Shown: piece by piece, positions 17,134 to 25,590 of the stretch
Layout of the letters: each line of letters starts with the position of its first letter
How positions within the stretch are numbered: the stretch's first letter is position 1
DNA from: Duganella alba
GTDB taxonomy: Bacteria > Pseudomonadota > Gammaproteobacteria > Burkholderiales > Burkholderiaceae_D
NCBI RefSeq assembly: GCF_009674495.1
Contig: NZ_WKJN01000023.1
Location: 1-64,000, forward strand
Direction: 5' to 3'
Length of the DNA: 64,000 nt
Made by a program: the position numbers and the translations under genes
The notes under the pieces: model-generated
What the model saw: only the letters and a program-made list of their open reading frames with translations
Database searches by the model: none
Told to the model about the DNA's origin: nothing

Positions 17134-17136
17134 GAT

Positions 17137-18042
17137 TCATCCATCCCGGTTACGCAATGCCACGGTCATGTTGAACTGCCGCCGCGCGCGCAGACGCTGT
17201 GACGGCGGCAAATGCTCCTCCACCACGCGCACGCCGATGTCATCCGGATGCGCATCGGAGTACGCTGCGTCAAACAGATCGAAGCGGGTATTGACCGTAT
17301 CCGCGCGCGAGTTGCCGTCGCCATGCAGCAGCAGTGCAAGCCGGATACTGCACACGCGCTTCCAGTAAGTTTTTTGATTGAAGTCCGCCGCGGAGGGATC
17401 ATCCAGCGCCCGCAAGGCCGTCGCGTTCAGATAGAGATTCGGCACGCCGTCCAGCGGCGTATCCGTATCGACGCCATACAGCACCTGGAACGAATCGACG
17501 CCGCGCACCACCGCATCCGCGCCCCAGCCGGACGCGCTACGGTACTTGCAGCGCAACTCCGGCTCGCCGCCGGCGTCGGCGCCGACATAGAAAATATTCC
17601 AGCCGCGCGTTTCTGCGGCCACGCCAAAGCCGGCGCAGTTGACGCTGGAACCATCGCCGGTAGCGCCATCACCGGAACCGGTGAAACGCAGCGCCAGCAC
17701 ATCGCTGCCGTTCGCCACCGCTGGCAAAGGCGCGCTGATGCCATCGCTGCTGCGCGTAATGGTTGCCGCATCGAGTCCGGCAACCGACGCCGGCGCATTC
17801 GGGTCCAGTTCCGGCGGCGCCACGTCCTGGTCCCAGTTGATGTAAGCGCTCTGGCGTATCGACTGCGCCATCACCTGCAAGGCATAGCGCCCGCCATCGC
17901 CAAGCCACATATTGTCGCTGTGATTGCGGTAATTGCTGCCGGACGCCACCAGCAGCCCGCTGGCCAGCAACGTCACCAGCAAGCCGAGCGCAATCGCCAC
18001 CAGGAATTCGATCACGCCCCAGCCGTCAGCGACGCGCTTCAT
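17137..18042 (-). CDS. pilW: Type IV pilus assembly protein PilW
   Basis: 301 residues. Start at ATG 18042 overlaps the pilV stop by 4 bp and gives MKRVADGWGVIEFLVAIALGLLV, a prepilin-like N-terminus with Glu close to +5. The segment WLGDGGRYALQVMAQSIRQSAY is typical of PilW. An open reading frame extends upstream but lies inside pilV, so the shorter start is preferred. A minor pilin that joins the priming complex with PilV, PilX, PilE, FimT and PilY1. Confidence 0.9.
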   Translation of the reverse strand: MKRVADGWGVIEFLVAIALGLLVTLLASGLLVASGSNYRNHSDNMWLGDGGRYALQVMAQSIRQSAYINWDQDVAPPELDPNAPASVAGLDAATITRSSDGISAPLPAVANGSDVLALRFTGSGDGATGDGSSVNCAGFGVAAETRGWNIFYVGADAGGEPELRCKYRSASGWGADAVVRGVDSFQVLYGVDTDTPLDGVPNLYLNATALRALDDPSAADFNQKTYWKRVCSIRLALLLHGDGNSRADTVNTRFDLFDAAYSDAHPDDIGVRVVEEHLPPSQRLRARRQFNMTVALRNRDG

Positions 18043-18590
18043 GGCGACACTCCCACCGCCAGCGCCACGCCCGGCACGTAGTCGCCGGCGACATCCTTCA
18101 ACGGCGTACCGTCCGGATTCTTGCCGCGCCAGCCTACCTTGATCACCACCGGCGCGGCCGAGCCGCCATCGCAAACCCAGCGCAGTTTGCCGCCGCTCCA
18201 CAGCCCCGCATCGCGGCAGATCACCACGCGCCCGGCCGGCAGCTGCAATCGCACCTGCTGCTTGGCCTCGTACAAATCGGACAGCGCCAGCTGCGCCGCC
18301 GCGCAGGCGCCGGCATGGCATAGCACCGCCGGCGCCACAGGCGACGGCTCGGCATACGCGTCGTAATCAAGAGTGAGATAGGTATCGGCCTGCGAAGGAT
18401 TGATGCGCATGCGCTCTGCCAGCGCGCTTGCCATCTGCGTGGCCTGCGACACCAGCGCCGCCTGATGGCGCGCCCGCAGCGACGCCAATTGCAAGGCCAC
18501 GCCGCCGACGATGCCCAGCGCGAGCACCAGCACGGCGATCAGGATTTCCAGCAGCGTAAAGCCACGGGCGCGCACGGCACACCTCCGCAA
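18039..18590 (-). CDS. pilV: Type IV pilus modification/minor pilin protein PilV
   Basis: 183 residues. RGFTLLEILIAVLVLALGIVGGVALQLASLR is the PilV prepilin N-terminus with Glu+5, followed by ASALAERMRINPSQADTY, conserved in PilV. A pair of closely spaced cysteines (LCHAGACAAA) and two more near the C-terminus. First gene of the operon pilV-pilW-pilX-pilY1-pilE-fimT, with no gap above 3 bp until pilE-fimT, so the genes should be made in fixed ratio. Confidence 0.9.
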   Translation of the reverse strand: MRRCAVRARGFTLLEILIAVLVLALGIVGGVALQLASLRARHQAALVSQATQMASALAERMRINPSQADTYLTLDYDAYAEPSPVAPAVLCHAGACAAAQLALSDLYEAKQQVRLQLPAGRVVICRDAGLWSGGKLRWVCDGGSAAPVVIKVGWRGKNPDGTPLKDVAGDYVPGVALAVGVSP

Positions 18591-18669
18591 GTCGTAAAGA
18601 CTACGTCAGAAGTTAGCAGTGCTTATTGATGAGAATATGAGGTGTATCAAACGTGTGCCAGCAGTGGCA

Positions 18670-19131
18670 TCATTTGCGCGCCGGCTTGCCGACTTCGGCG
18701 ATGGCGTTCTGGAACTCGGCCAGATCCTCGAAATTTTTATACACGGAAGCAAAGCGGATGTACGCCACGTTGTCGAGGCGCTGCAACTCCTGCATCACCA
18801 GCTCGCCGATGTAGCCGGTTTCCACTTCGCGTTTGCCGCTGGTCAGCAGCTTTTCCTCGATCGATGCGATGGCCGCATCCACCGCAGGCGCCGCCACCGG
18901 GCGCTTGCGCAAGGCCAGCTCCAGGCTGCCGCGCAGCTTGGCCGCCGTGTACTCGGTACGGCTGCCGTTCTTCTTGACCACATACGGCATCACCAGTTCG
19001 ATGCGTTCATACGTGGTAAATCGTTTATCACATTTGCCGCAGCGCCGGCGCCGGCGAATAGCATCCCCCTCCTCCGATACACGCGTATCGAGGACCTGGG
19101 TTTCTTCATGCTGGCAGAACGGACATTTCAT
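18670..19131 (-). CDS. nrdR: Transcriptional repressor NrdR
   Basis: 153 residues from ATG 19131 (MKCPFCQHEETQVLDTR). An N-terminal zinc ribbon with Cys3, Cys6, Cys31 and Cys34 is followed by an ATP-cone (about residues 49-139, VVKKNGSRTEYTAAKLRGSLELAL). Represses ribonucleotide reductase genes by sensing ATP/dATP. Downstream of glyA in the same orientation with a 53-bp gap; glyA-nrdR linkage is common in betaproteobacteria. Confidence 0.95.
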   Translation of the reverse strand: MKCPFCQHEETQVLDTRVSEEGDAIRRRRRCGKCDKRFTTYERIELVMPYVVKKNGSRTEYTAAKLRGSLELALRKRPVAAPAVDAAIASIEEKLLTSGKREVETGYIGELVMQELQRLDNVAYIRFASVYKNFEDLAEFQNAIAEVGKPARK

Positions 19132-19184
19132 ATAGGCGCTTTGGTCAAGTGACGCCGGCACAGGCCGGCGTCACGGTACTGCAA

Positions 19185-20432
19185 TTACTTGGCGTAGACC
19201 GGGAACTTGTCAGCCAGAACCTTCACCGCCGCTTTCACGCGCTCGATGGTGGCCGCGTCGTGTGGATTATCCAGCACGTCCGCGATCAGGTTGCCGACTT
19301 GTTCCGCTTCCGCTTCCTTGAAGCCGCGGGTGGTCATCGCTGGCGAACCCAGACGAATGCCCGAAGTCACGAATGGCTTCTGCGGATCGTTGGGAATGCC
19401 GTTCTTGTTGGTGGTGATGTGGGCCGAACCCAGGATCGCTTCCGCTTCCTTGCCGGTCAGGTTTTTCGGACGCAGGTCCACCAGCATCACGTGCGACTCG
19501 GTGCCGCCCGACACAATGCGCAGGCCGCGCTTGATCAGGGTCTTGGCCAGCACGTCGGCGTTCTTCACCACTTGCTGCTGGTATTCCTTGAATTCCGGCT
19601 GCAGCGCTTCCTGGAACGCCACCGCTTTACCAGCGATCACGTGCATCAGCGGGCCGCCCTGGATGCCAGGGAAGATCGCCGAGTTGATGGCTTTCTCGTG
19701 CTCGGCCTTCATCAGGATGATGCCGCCGCGTGGACCGCGCAGCGATTTATGCGTGGTCGAGGTGACGAAGTCGGCGTGCGGCACTGGATTCGGATACAGG
19801 CCGGCGGCGATCAGGCCGGCGTAGTGCGCCATGTCGACCATGAAGTAGGCGCCAACCGCCTTGGCGACTGCGGCGAAGCGCTCGAAGTCGATCTTTTTCG
19901 AGAACGCCGAGGCGCCGGCGATGATCAGCTTGGGCTTGTGTTCCTTGGCCAGCGCTTCCATGGCGTCGTAGTCGATGTCTTCCGCGGCGGTCAGGCCGTA
20001 GGAGACGACGTTGAACCATTTGCCGGACATGTTCAGCGGCATGCCGTGGGTCAGGTGACCGCCTTCGGCCAGCGACATTCCCATGATGGTGTCGCCTGGT
20101 TTCAGCACGGCGAAGAACACGCCCTGGTTGGCTTGCGAACCCGAGTTAGGCTGCACGTTGGCGGCTTCCGCGCCGAACAGCTTCTTCACGCGGTCGATCG
20201 CCAGTTGCTCGACGACGTCGACGTATTCGCAGCCGCCGTAGTAGCGCTTGCCTGGATAACCTTCGGCGTACTTGTTGGTCAGCTGCGAGCCTTGCGCTTC
20301 CATCACGGCTGGCGAGGTGTAGTTCTCCGACGCGATCAGTTCAATGTGATCGTGCTGGCGGGTGTTTTCGTTTTGAATGGCGCCGAACAGTTCCGGGTCA
20401 ACGCTGGCGAGGGTGTGATCTTTTGCGAACAT
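19185..20432 (-). CDS. glyA: Serine hydroxymethyltransferase
   Basis: 415 residues. PLP enzyme that interconverts serine and glycine while charging tetrahydrofolate with a one-carbon unit. The PLP lysine is in TSTTHKSLRGPRGG (about residue 226); HIELIASENYTSPAVMEAQGS is the N-terminal signature. Start ATG 20432 follows GGAG at good spacing; an upstream ATG in frame lies within the riboswitch leader and is rejected. Controlled by a ZTP riboswitch at 20531-20605, which fits: ZTP signals lack of 10-formyl-THF, and GlyA makes its precursor. Confidence 0.97.
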   Translation of the reverse strand: MFAKDHTLASVDPELFGAIQNENTRQHDHIELIASENYTSPAVMEAQGSQLTNKYAEGYPGKRYYGGCEYVDVVEQLAIDRVKKLFGAEAANVQPNSGSQANQGVFFAVLKPGDTIMGMSLAEGGHLTHGMPLNMSGKWFNVVSYGLTAAEDIDYDAMEALAKEHKPKLIIAGASAFSKKIDFERFAAVAKAVGAYFMVDMAHYAGLIAAGLYPNPVPHADFVTSTTHKSLRGPRGGIILMKAEHEKAINSAIFPGIQGGPLMHVIAGKAVAFQEALQPEFKEYQQQVVKNADVLAKTLIKRGLRIVSGGTESHVMLVDLRPKNLTGKEAEAILGSAHITTNKNGIPNDPQKPFVTSGIRLGSPAMTTRGFKEAEAEQVGNLIADVLDNPHDAATIERVKAAVKVLADKFPVYAK

Positions 20433-20530
20433 GAAAAAACTCCAATCGAATGAGTAACTTGTTTCTGGCAGTTGGATCGAAAGAGAGAAGCCATAGCGGA
20501 CCGGCAGCCTCTTCGTGCTTTCCATCGAGG

Positions 20531-20605
20531 GCTGCCCAGGCGAACGGCTGTTGAAATCTCACGTTTCCCGGTGGATGCCCACCTTTCGCCGACTGACCAA
20601 AACGC
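20531..20605 (-). promoter_or_regulatory. ZTP/ZMP (pfl-type) riboswitch upstream of glyA
   Basis: On the minus strand the leader shows the class's two conserved parts. The first is an outer helix CGTTT (20604-20600) / AAACG (20566-20562) enclosing the hairpin GGTGG-GCAT-CCACC and followed by CGGGAAACG. The second is GCCGTTCGCCTGGGCA (20548-20533), the near-invariant 3' subdomain. ZTP riboswitches often stand before glyA. Downstream, GGCAGCC (20536-20530) can pair with GGCTGCC (20509-20503); this would compete with the conserved 3' part and may be the expression platform. No U-run follows, so control of translation or Rho access is more likely than intrinsic termination. The rest of 20433-20794 holds no gene. 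Confidence 0.85.
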
Positions 20606-20794
20606 ACCATATTGAGGCAGTTTTGAAGATCACACCAGCTTTTCGCCAGTTACGTGAGACGTAATGGAACCCAAATTGTAAGTTATGCGCCAGATTTGAG
20701 CAAGAATATGAATTGCCACAAATGCAAGACAACCGCGTGAGTCATTTGCGGCTACAATTTTGTCCACCTCTCCACTCACCTTTAAGGACAGATC

Positions 20795-21538
20795 ATGATC
20801 GTCTTCATCACCGGCGCCACCGCCGGCTTCGGCGCCGCGATGGCCCGCGTTTTTGCCGCCAACGGCCACAAGGTACTGATCAGCGGCCGCCGCGAAGACC
20901 GCCTGCAGGCGCTGACGGCCGAACTGGGCGACGCCGTGCGCCCGGTGGTGCTGGACGTCACCGACAAGGCCTCGATCAAGGCCGCACTGGACGGTCTGCC
21001 GCCGGAATGGCGCGCCATCGACGTGCTGGTCAACAATGCCGGCCTGGCGCTGGGCGTCACGCCTGCGCACACCTCGTCGCTGGAAGACTGGGACACCATG
21101 ATCGCCACCAACGTCAGCGGCCTGGTGGCCATGACCCGCGCGATTTTGCCTGGCATGGTGGAGCGCAATAGCGGCACCATCATCAACCTGGGTTCGATCG
21201 CCGGTTCAACGCCCTACCCTGGCGGTAACGTGTACGGCGCGACCAAGGCGTTTGTCGACCAGTTCACGCAGAACCTGCGCGCCGACCTGGTGGGCACCGG
21301 CGTGCGCGCCACCAATCTGGCGCCGGGCCTGTGCGGCGGCACCGAGTTCTCCAACGTGCGGCTGAAGGATGATGCGGCGGCGGCCAAGGTGTATGAAGGC
21401 ACGCAGCCGCTGACGGCGGAAGATATCGCCAATACGGCGTACTGGATTGCCACGCTCCCTCCGCATGTCAACATCAACCGCATTGACATGATGCCAACGT
21501 GCCAGGGTTACGGCCCGCTGAACATCAAGCGCAGCTGA
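20795..21538 (+). CDS. ydfG: YdfG-type NADP-dependent short-chain dehydrogenase
   Basis: 247 residues. Classical SDR: nucleotide-binding GATAGFG (residues 7-13), NNAG (80-83), catalytic Ser134, Tyr147 and Lys151 (YGATK). Arg32 and Arg33 after the second strand favour NADP. The C-terminal NLAPGLCGGTEFSNVR segment is typical of YdfG, which oxidises L-allo-threonine and 3-hydroxy acids and reduces malonic semialdehyde. Divergent from glyA; ends just before a perfect palindrome that may terminate it. Confidence 0.88.
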   Translation: MIVFITGATAGFGAAMARVFAANGHKVLISGRREDRLQALTAELGDAVRPVVLDVTDKASIKAALDGLPPEWRAIDVLVNNAGLALGVTPAHTSSLEDWDTMIATNVSGLVAMTRAILPGMVERNSGTIINLGSIAGSTPYPGGNVYGATKAFVDQFTQNLRADLVGTGVRATNLAPGLCGGTEFSNVRLKDDAAAAKVYEGTQPLTAEDIANTAYWIATLPPHVNINRIDMMPTCQGYGPLNIKRS

Positions 21539-21554
21539 CCCGCACTACGACAGA

Positions 21555-21584
21555 GGGGTCTGACCCCGTACGGGGTCAGACCCC
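21555..21584. repeat. 30-bp perfect palindrome built on GGGGTCTGACCCC
   Basis: GGGGTCTGACCCC-GTAC-GGGGTCAGACCCC: a fully self-complementary element 16 bp after the ydfG stop. There is no T-tract. A related motif (GGGGTCAGGTCCCC) forms the large hairpin at 44934-44999, so this is probably one of a family of dispersed palindromic repeats that may also end transcripts. Confidence 0.75.
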
Positions 21585-21699
21585 GCGACGGACCGAAGTG
21601 CGGGGTAAAAGCAAGCGCTACCTATCCAGTCCCTGGCTTAAGGGAAGCTTATAACCCAGTTCATTCATGAAATAATTGGTAAAGGGTTGTTACAATACT

Positions 21700-21727
21700 T
21701 GGCAGGTTGTAAGTAGTTGATAAAATT
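21700..21727 (+). promoter_or_regulatory. Candidate promoter of the Tol-Pal operon
   Basis: TTGGCA (21700-21705), a 16-bp spacer and TAAAAT (21722-21727), about 60 bp before the ybgC start. The only reasonable sigma-70 match in the 200 bp before the operon. Confidence 0.45.
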
Positions 21728-21786
21728 CAACCAAAACGCCAATTTCGCGTAGAATGTTGCTCACTCTTATAAGTAGTCAAAACAGC

Positions 21787-22209
21787 ATGTCAGCAGATTT
21801 CATCTGGAACGTCCGGGTCTATTACGAGGACACCGACGCCGGCGGTATCGTCTATTACGCAAACTACCTCAAATTCTTCGAGCGGGCCCGTACCGAGTGG
21901 CTGCGCGCGCTTGATGTTAACCAGCACACACTTCTCGAACAGCACGATACCTTGTTCGTCGTCAAAAGCGTCAACGCGGAGTATCATGCGCCTGCAAAGC
22001 TGGACGATGAACTAAGATTAACAGTTAGCATCGAAAAATTTGGCCGCGCCTCCCTCGTTTTCCTCCAGGAAGCGTGGTGCGGCGACCAACTGCTGAACAC
22101 GGCGCGCGTGAAGGTTGGCTGCGTCGATTCAGCGCTGCGTCCGCGCGCCGTGCCGGCCATCGTCGCCGACAAAATGCGCAACACCAGTGTCACCACCCAA
22201 ACCGACTGA
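21787..22209 (+). CDS. ybgC: Tol-Pal system acyl-CoA thioesterase YbgC
   Basis: 140 residues from ATG 21787 (MSADFIWNVRVYYEDTDAGG). Hotdog-fold 4-hydroxybenzoyl-CoA thioesterase family; the catalytic Asp is Asp17 in EDTDAGG. Starting here matches YbgC of other bacteria better than the ATG 11 codons upstream; neither has a strong ribosome site. First gene of ybgC-tolQ-tolR-tolA-tolB-pal-cpoB, 6 bp before tolQ. Confidence 0.93.
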   Translation: MSADFIWNVRVYYEDTDAGGIVYYANYLKFFERARTEWLRALDVNQHTLLEQHDTLFVVKSVNAEYHAPAKLDDELRLTVSIEKFGRASLVFLQEAWCGDQLLNTARVKVGCVDSALRPRAVPAIVADKMRNTSVTTQTD

Positions 22210-22215
22210 TAAACA

Positions 22216-22908
22216 ATGAACGTCACTCAAGACCTTTCTTTCCTGTCCCTCATCCTCCATGCGCACGTGATCGTGCAATTGATCATGGCGTTGCTGTTCA
22301 TTATCTCGCTGACCAGCTGGACCTATATCTTCAGCAAGCTGTTCGCGATCAAGTCGGCACGCCGGCTGACGGTGGAATTTGAAAAAACCTTCTGGGCCGG
22401 CGGCAACCTGCACGCGCTGTACCAGAACGCCGGCAAGGACCGCGCCAACAGCGGCCCGCTGGCGCGCATCTTCGAAGCCGGCATGGGCGAGTTCATCAAG
22501 TCCAAGGCCACCTACACCGCCAGCCGCGAAACCGTCGACACCGGCGCCCTGCTCGACAGCGCCCGCCGCGCCATGCGCGCCGCCTTCCAGCGCGAGATGG
22601 ATGCGCTGGAATCGCACCTGGCCTTCCTGGCCTCGGTCGGCTCCGTGTCGCCATACATCGGCCTGCTGGGCACCGTGTGGGGCATCATGAACGCCTTCCG
22701 CGGTCTGGCCAACGTGCAGCAGGCCACGCTGGCCGCCGTCGCGCCCGGCATCGCCGAAGCGCTGATCGCCACCGCCATCGGCCTGTTCGCGGCGATTCCG
22801 GCCTTCGTCGCCTACAACCGTTTCTCGTACGACGTGGACCGCCTGGCGATCCGTTTTGAGAGCTTTGTTGAAGAGTTCTCCAACATTCTGCAACGTCAAT
22901 CGCGTTAA
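22216..22908 (+). CDS. tolQ: TolQ, inner-membrane proton channel subunit of Tol-Pal
   Basis: 230 residues with three transmembrane helices: about 17-37, about 135-157 (SVSPYIGLLGTVWGIMNAF) and about 170-192 (GIAEALIATAIGLFAAIPAFVAYN). The LLGTVWG and TAIGLFAAIPA blocks line the proton path in the MotA/TolQ/ExbB family. With TolR it harnesses the proton motive force to energise TolA during outer-membrane constriction at division. Followed by tolR after 5 bp. Confidence 0.97.
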   Translation: MNVTQDLSFLSLILHAHVIVQLIMALLFIISLTSWTYIFSKLFAIKSARRLTVEFEKTFWAGGNLHALYQNAGKDRANSGPLARIFEAGMGEFIKSKATYTASRETVDTGALLDSARRAMRAAFQREMDALESHLAFLASVGSVSPYIGLLGTVWGIMNAFRGLANVQQATLAAVAPGIAEALIATAIGLFAAIPAFVAYNRFSYDVDRLAIRFESFVEEFSNILQRQSR

Positions 22909-22913
22909 TCATC

Positions 22914-23351
22914 ATGGCTTCCTCCTTCTCCGGCGGCATGCGCAGCGGCCGCACCCGCAAACTCAAGTCCGAGATCAACGTCGTGCCGTACATCGACGTC
23001 ATGCTGGTGCTGCTGATTATTTTCATGGTCATGCCGTCGGCTAACGACCCGAGCGTGGTCGACCTGCCGCGCGCGGAAAAATCGACCAAGCCGCCAAGCG
23101 ACTACGTGCAGATCGTGCTCAAGCCGAACGGCGCGCTGTCGATCGGCGTCAAGGGCAAGGACGAGGATGCGCCGGAAACCGCGCCCAACCGCGACGCCCT
23201 GGTCAAGAAGCTGCGCACCATCCACAACGACCATCCTGACTATCCGGTGCTGATCGCCGGCGACAAGGAAAGCAAGTACGACGACGTGATCCAGCTGATT
23301 TCGGAAGCGAAGAAAATGGGCATTACCCGCGTAGGCCTGTCCACGAAATAA
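22914..23351 (+). CDS. tolR: TolR, proton-channel partner of TolQ
   Basis: 145 residues: short cytoplasmic N-terminus, one transmembrane helix (about residues 22-43) with the essential aspartate in INVVPYIDVMLVLLIIFMV, then a periplasmic domain (LPRAEKST..., VLIAGDKESKYDDVIQLI) of the ExbD/TolR family. Same operon and function as tolQ; tolA starts 6 bp downstream. Confidence 0.97.
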   Translation: MASSFSGGMRSGRTRKLKSEINVVPYIDVMLVLLIIFMVMPSANDPSVVDLPRAEKSTKPPSDYVQIVLKPNGALSIGVKGKDEDAPETAPNRDALVKKLRTIHNDHPDYPVLIAGDKESKYDDVIQLISEAKKMGITRVGLSTK

Positions 23352-23357
23352 ACCACT

Positions 23358-24296
23358 GTGCAAACGATGAAACCCGCAACCGCAGGCGGTCCGTACAAGG
23401 TTCCGCGACAACACAATGGCTTCCGCTCCGGCCTGCTGGCCGTGGCGATGCACGCGCTGTTGTTGCTGTTCCTGTGGGTGGGCGTAAGCTGGCAAAACAA
23501 TGAACCGACCGAAGTCCAGGCCGAAATCTGGGACATGAAGGTACAGGACGCCGCGCCGCCGGCGCCAACGCCGGACCCGGCGCCTGAACCGGAGCCGGAA
23601 CCGCCGCAGCCGGTCGAGAAAGCCCCGCCACCACCGGTGGAAGCGCCGCCGGTGCCGAAGATCGATCCGGAAATCGCCCTGGAGCGCATCAAGGCCCAGA
23701 AGAAAGAAGAAGAGCGTCTTGAGAAGCTGGAACAGGCACGCCTGAAGAAGGAAGCCGACGAGAAGCTGGCCAAGCTGGAAGCCAAGAAAAAGGCCGACCA
23801 GAAAGCCAAGGAAGAACAAGCCGCCAAGGACAAGGCCGAGGAAGACGCCAAGGAAAAAGCCCTGGCCGAGAAAGAGAAGAAAAAAGCCGCCGCTGAAAAG
23901 CTGGCCAAGGAAAAAGCCGACAAGGCCGCCAAGGACAAGGCCTTCGCCGCCGAGATGAGCCGCATCACCGGTTCCGCCGCCAAGGGCACCAGCGGCACCG
24001 CCGCCCAATCGACCGGCGGCCGGGTGGATGGCGGCTACGCGGCCGCGATCAAGGCCAAGATCAAGAGCAACCTGGTGTACGGCTCCGAGGACGACAGCCT
24101 GACCGCCAGCTACGTGATTACCCAGTTGCCGACCGGTGAAATCATCGGCACGCGCAAGGTGAAGGGCAGCGGCTCGACCGCCTATGATAATGCGATTGAA
24201 AACGCGATTGCCAAATCGTCACCACTACCCAAGAAGAAAGATGGTACGGTAGAGCGCGAAATTAACCTGGACTTCAAGCTGAAGGATATGCACTGA
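23358..24296 (+). CDS. tolA: TolA, periplasm-spanning energy transducer
   Basis: 312 residues from a GTG at 23358; ATG 23367 is an alternative. One N-terminal membrane anchor (about residues 25-45), a proline-rich stretch (about 65-100), a long Ala/Lys/Glu helix (about 110-200) that crosses the periplasm, and a C-terminal domain (about 225-312, with GGYAAAIKAKIKSNLVY) that contacts TolB/Pal. The repetitive KA/AK stretch makes its length variable between species. Confidence 0.95.
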   Translation: MQTMKPATAGGPYKVPRQHNGFRSGLLAVAMHALLLLFLWVGVSWQNNEPTEVQAEIWDMKVQDAAPPAPTPDPAPEPEPEPPQPVEKAPPPPVEAPPVPKIDPEIALERIKAQKKEEERLEKLEQARLKKEADEKLAKLEAKKKADQKAKEEQAAKDKAEEDAKEKALAEKEKKKAAAEKLAKEKADKAAKDKAFAAEMSRITGSAAKGTSGTAAQSTGGRVDGGYAAAIKAKIKSNLVYGSEDDSLTASYVITQLPTGEIIGTRKVKGSGSTAYDNAIENAIAKSSPLPKKKDGTVEREINLDFKLKDMH

Positions 24297-24297
24297 T

Positions 24298-25563
24298 ATG
24301 AAAAAACTGAACATGCTCTACACCGGCCTGGTCATCGCCGCCACCATGGGCAGCGCGCAGGCCCAGATGCGGATTGAAATTTCCGGCGTCGGCAGCAACC
24401 AGATCCCGGTGGCCGTGGCCGGCTTCGCCAACGAAGGCGTGTCGCCGCAGAAAATCTCGGAAATTATCAAGGCCGACCTGGAGCGCAGCGGCGCCTTCAA
24501 GGTCATCGACGCCGGCGTGATCACCGACGTCAACAACATCGACTACAGCGGCTGGAAAGCCAAGGGCGCCGACGCGCTGGTGGTCGGCACCGTCGACGCC
24601 CTGGCCGATGGCCGCTACGACGTGCGCTACAAGCTGCTCGACACCGTCAAGCAGGCCAAGATCTCCAACCTGGACAAGGCCGTCACCGCCCAGTTCACCC
24701 GCCTGTCGGCGCACCTGATCGCCGACGACGTCTACTTCCAGCTGACCGGCATCAAGGGCGCGTTCTCGACCCGCATCGCCTACGTCAAACAGGAAGGCCG
24801 CAACTACCAACTGATGGTGGCCGACGCCGACGGCGAGAGCGAACAGCTGGCGCTGCGCTCGAACGAGCCGATCATCTCGCCGTCGTGGTCGCCGGACGGC
24901 ACCAAGGTGGCCTACGTGTCGTTTGAACAGAAAAAGCCGGTGGTCTACGTGCAGAACCTGATCACCCGCGCGCGCACCGTGGTGGCCAACGAAAAAGGCA
25001 GCAACTCGGCGCCGGCCTGGGCGCCGGGCGGCAACAAGCTGGCGGTGGCGCTGTCGAAGGACGGCCACACCCAGATCTACACCGTCAACGCCGACGGCAG
25101 CGGCCTGCGCCGCGCGTCCAACAGCGCCGGCATCGACACCGAACCGCAATGGTCGGCCGACGGCCAGAGCATCTACTTCACCAGCGACCGCAGCGGCGGC
25201 CCGCAAATCTACCGCATGAACCCGGACGGCGGCGACGCCAAGCGCGTCACCTTCGGCGGCAGCTACAACATCAGCCCGCGCATTTCGGCCGACGGCAAGA
25301 CCCTGGCCTACATCTCGCGCCGCGACGGCAACTTCCAGCTGTTCGTGCTGGACCTGGCCAGCGGCCAGGAGCAGCGCCTGTCCGACACCACCAGCGATGA
25401 ATCACCAAGCTTTGCCCCCAACGGCAAATACATCATGTACGCCACCCAATCAGGCAGCCGCAAGTCGCTGGCCGTGGTTTCGGTCGACGGACGTGTAAAG
25501 CAACGCCTGACAACTCAGGCGGGCAATATCAAGGAGCCCACCTGGGGTCCGTTCATGCAGTAA
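24298..25563 (+). CDS. tolB: TolB, periplasmic beta-propeller of Tol-Pal
   Basis: 421 residues with signal peptide (cleavage after SAQA). An N-terminal alpha/beta domain (about 22-155, QIPVAVAGFANEG...) is followed by a six-bladed propeller with repeats such as SPSWSPDGTKVAYVSFE, APAWAPGGNKLAVAL, PQWSADGQSIYFTSDRSGGPQIYRM and SPRISADGKTLAYISRRDG. Binds Pal and TolA. Starts one base after the tolA stop. Confidence 0.97.
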   Translation: MKKLNMLYTGLVIAATMGSAQAQMRIEISGVGSNQIPVAVAGFANEGVSPQKISEIIKADLERSGAFKVIDAGVITDVNNIDYSGWKAKGADALVVGTVDALADGRYDVRYKLLDTVKQAKISNLDKAVTAQFTRLSAHLIADDVYFQLTGIKGAFSTRIAYVKQEGRNYQLMVADADGESEQLALRSNEPIISPSWSPDGTKVAYVSFEQKKPVVYVQNLITRARTVVANEKGSNSAPAWAPGGNKLAVALSKDGHTQIYTVNADGSGLRRASNSAGIDTEPQWSADGQSIYFTSDRSGGPQIYRMNPDGGDAKRVTFGGSYNISPRISADGKTLAYISRRDGNFQLFVLDLASGQEQRLSDTTSDESPSFAPNGKYIMYATQSGSRKSLAVVSVDGRVKQRLTTQAGNIKEPTWGPFMQ

Positions 25564-25590
25564 TTGCGTTTCACTACTAGGAGAATCACT

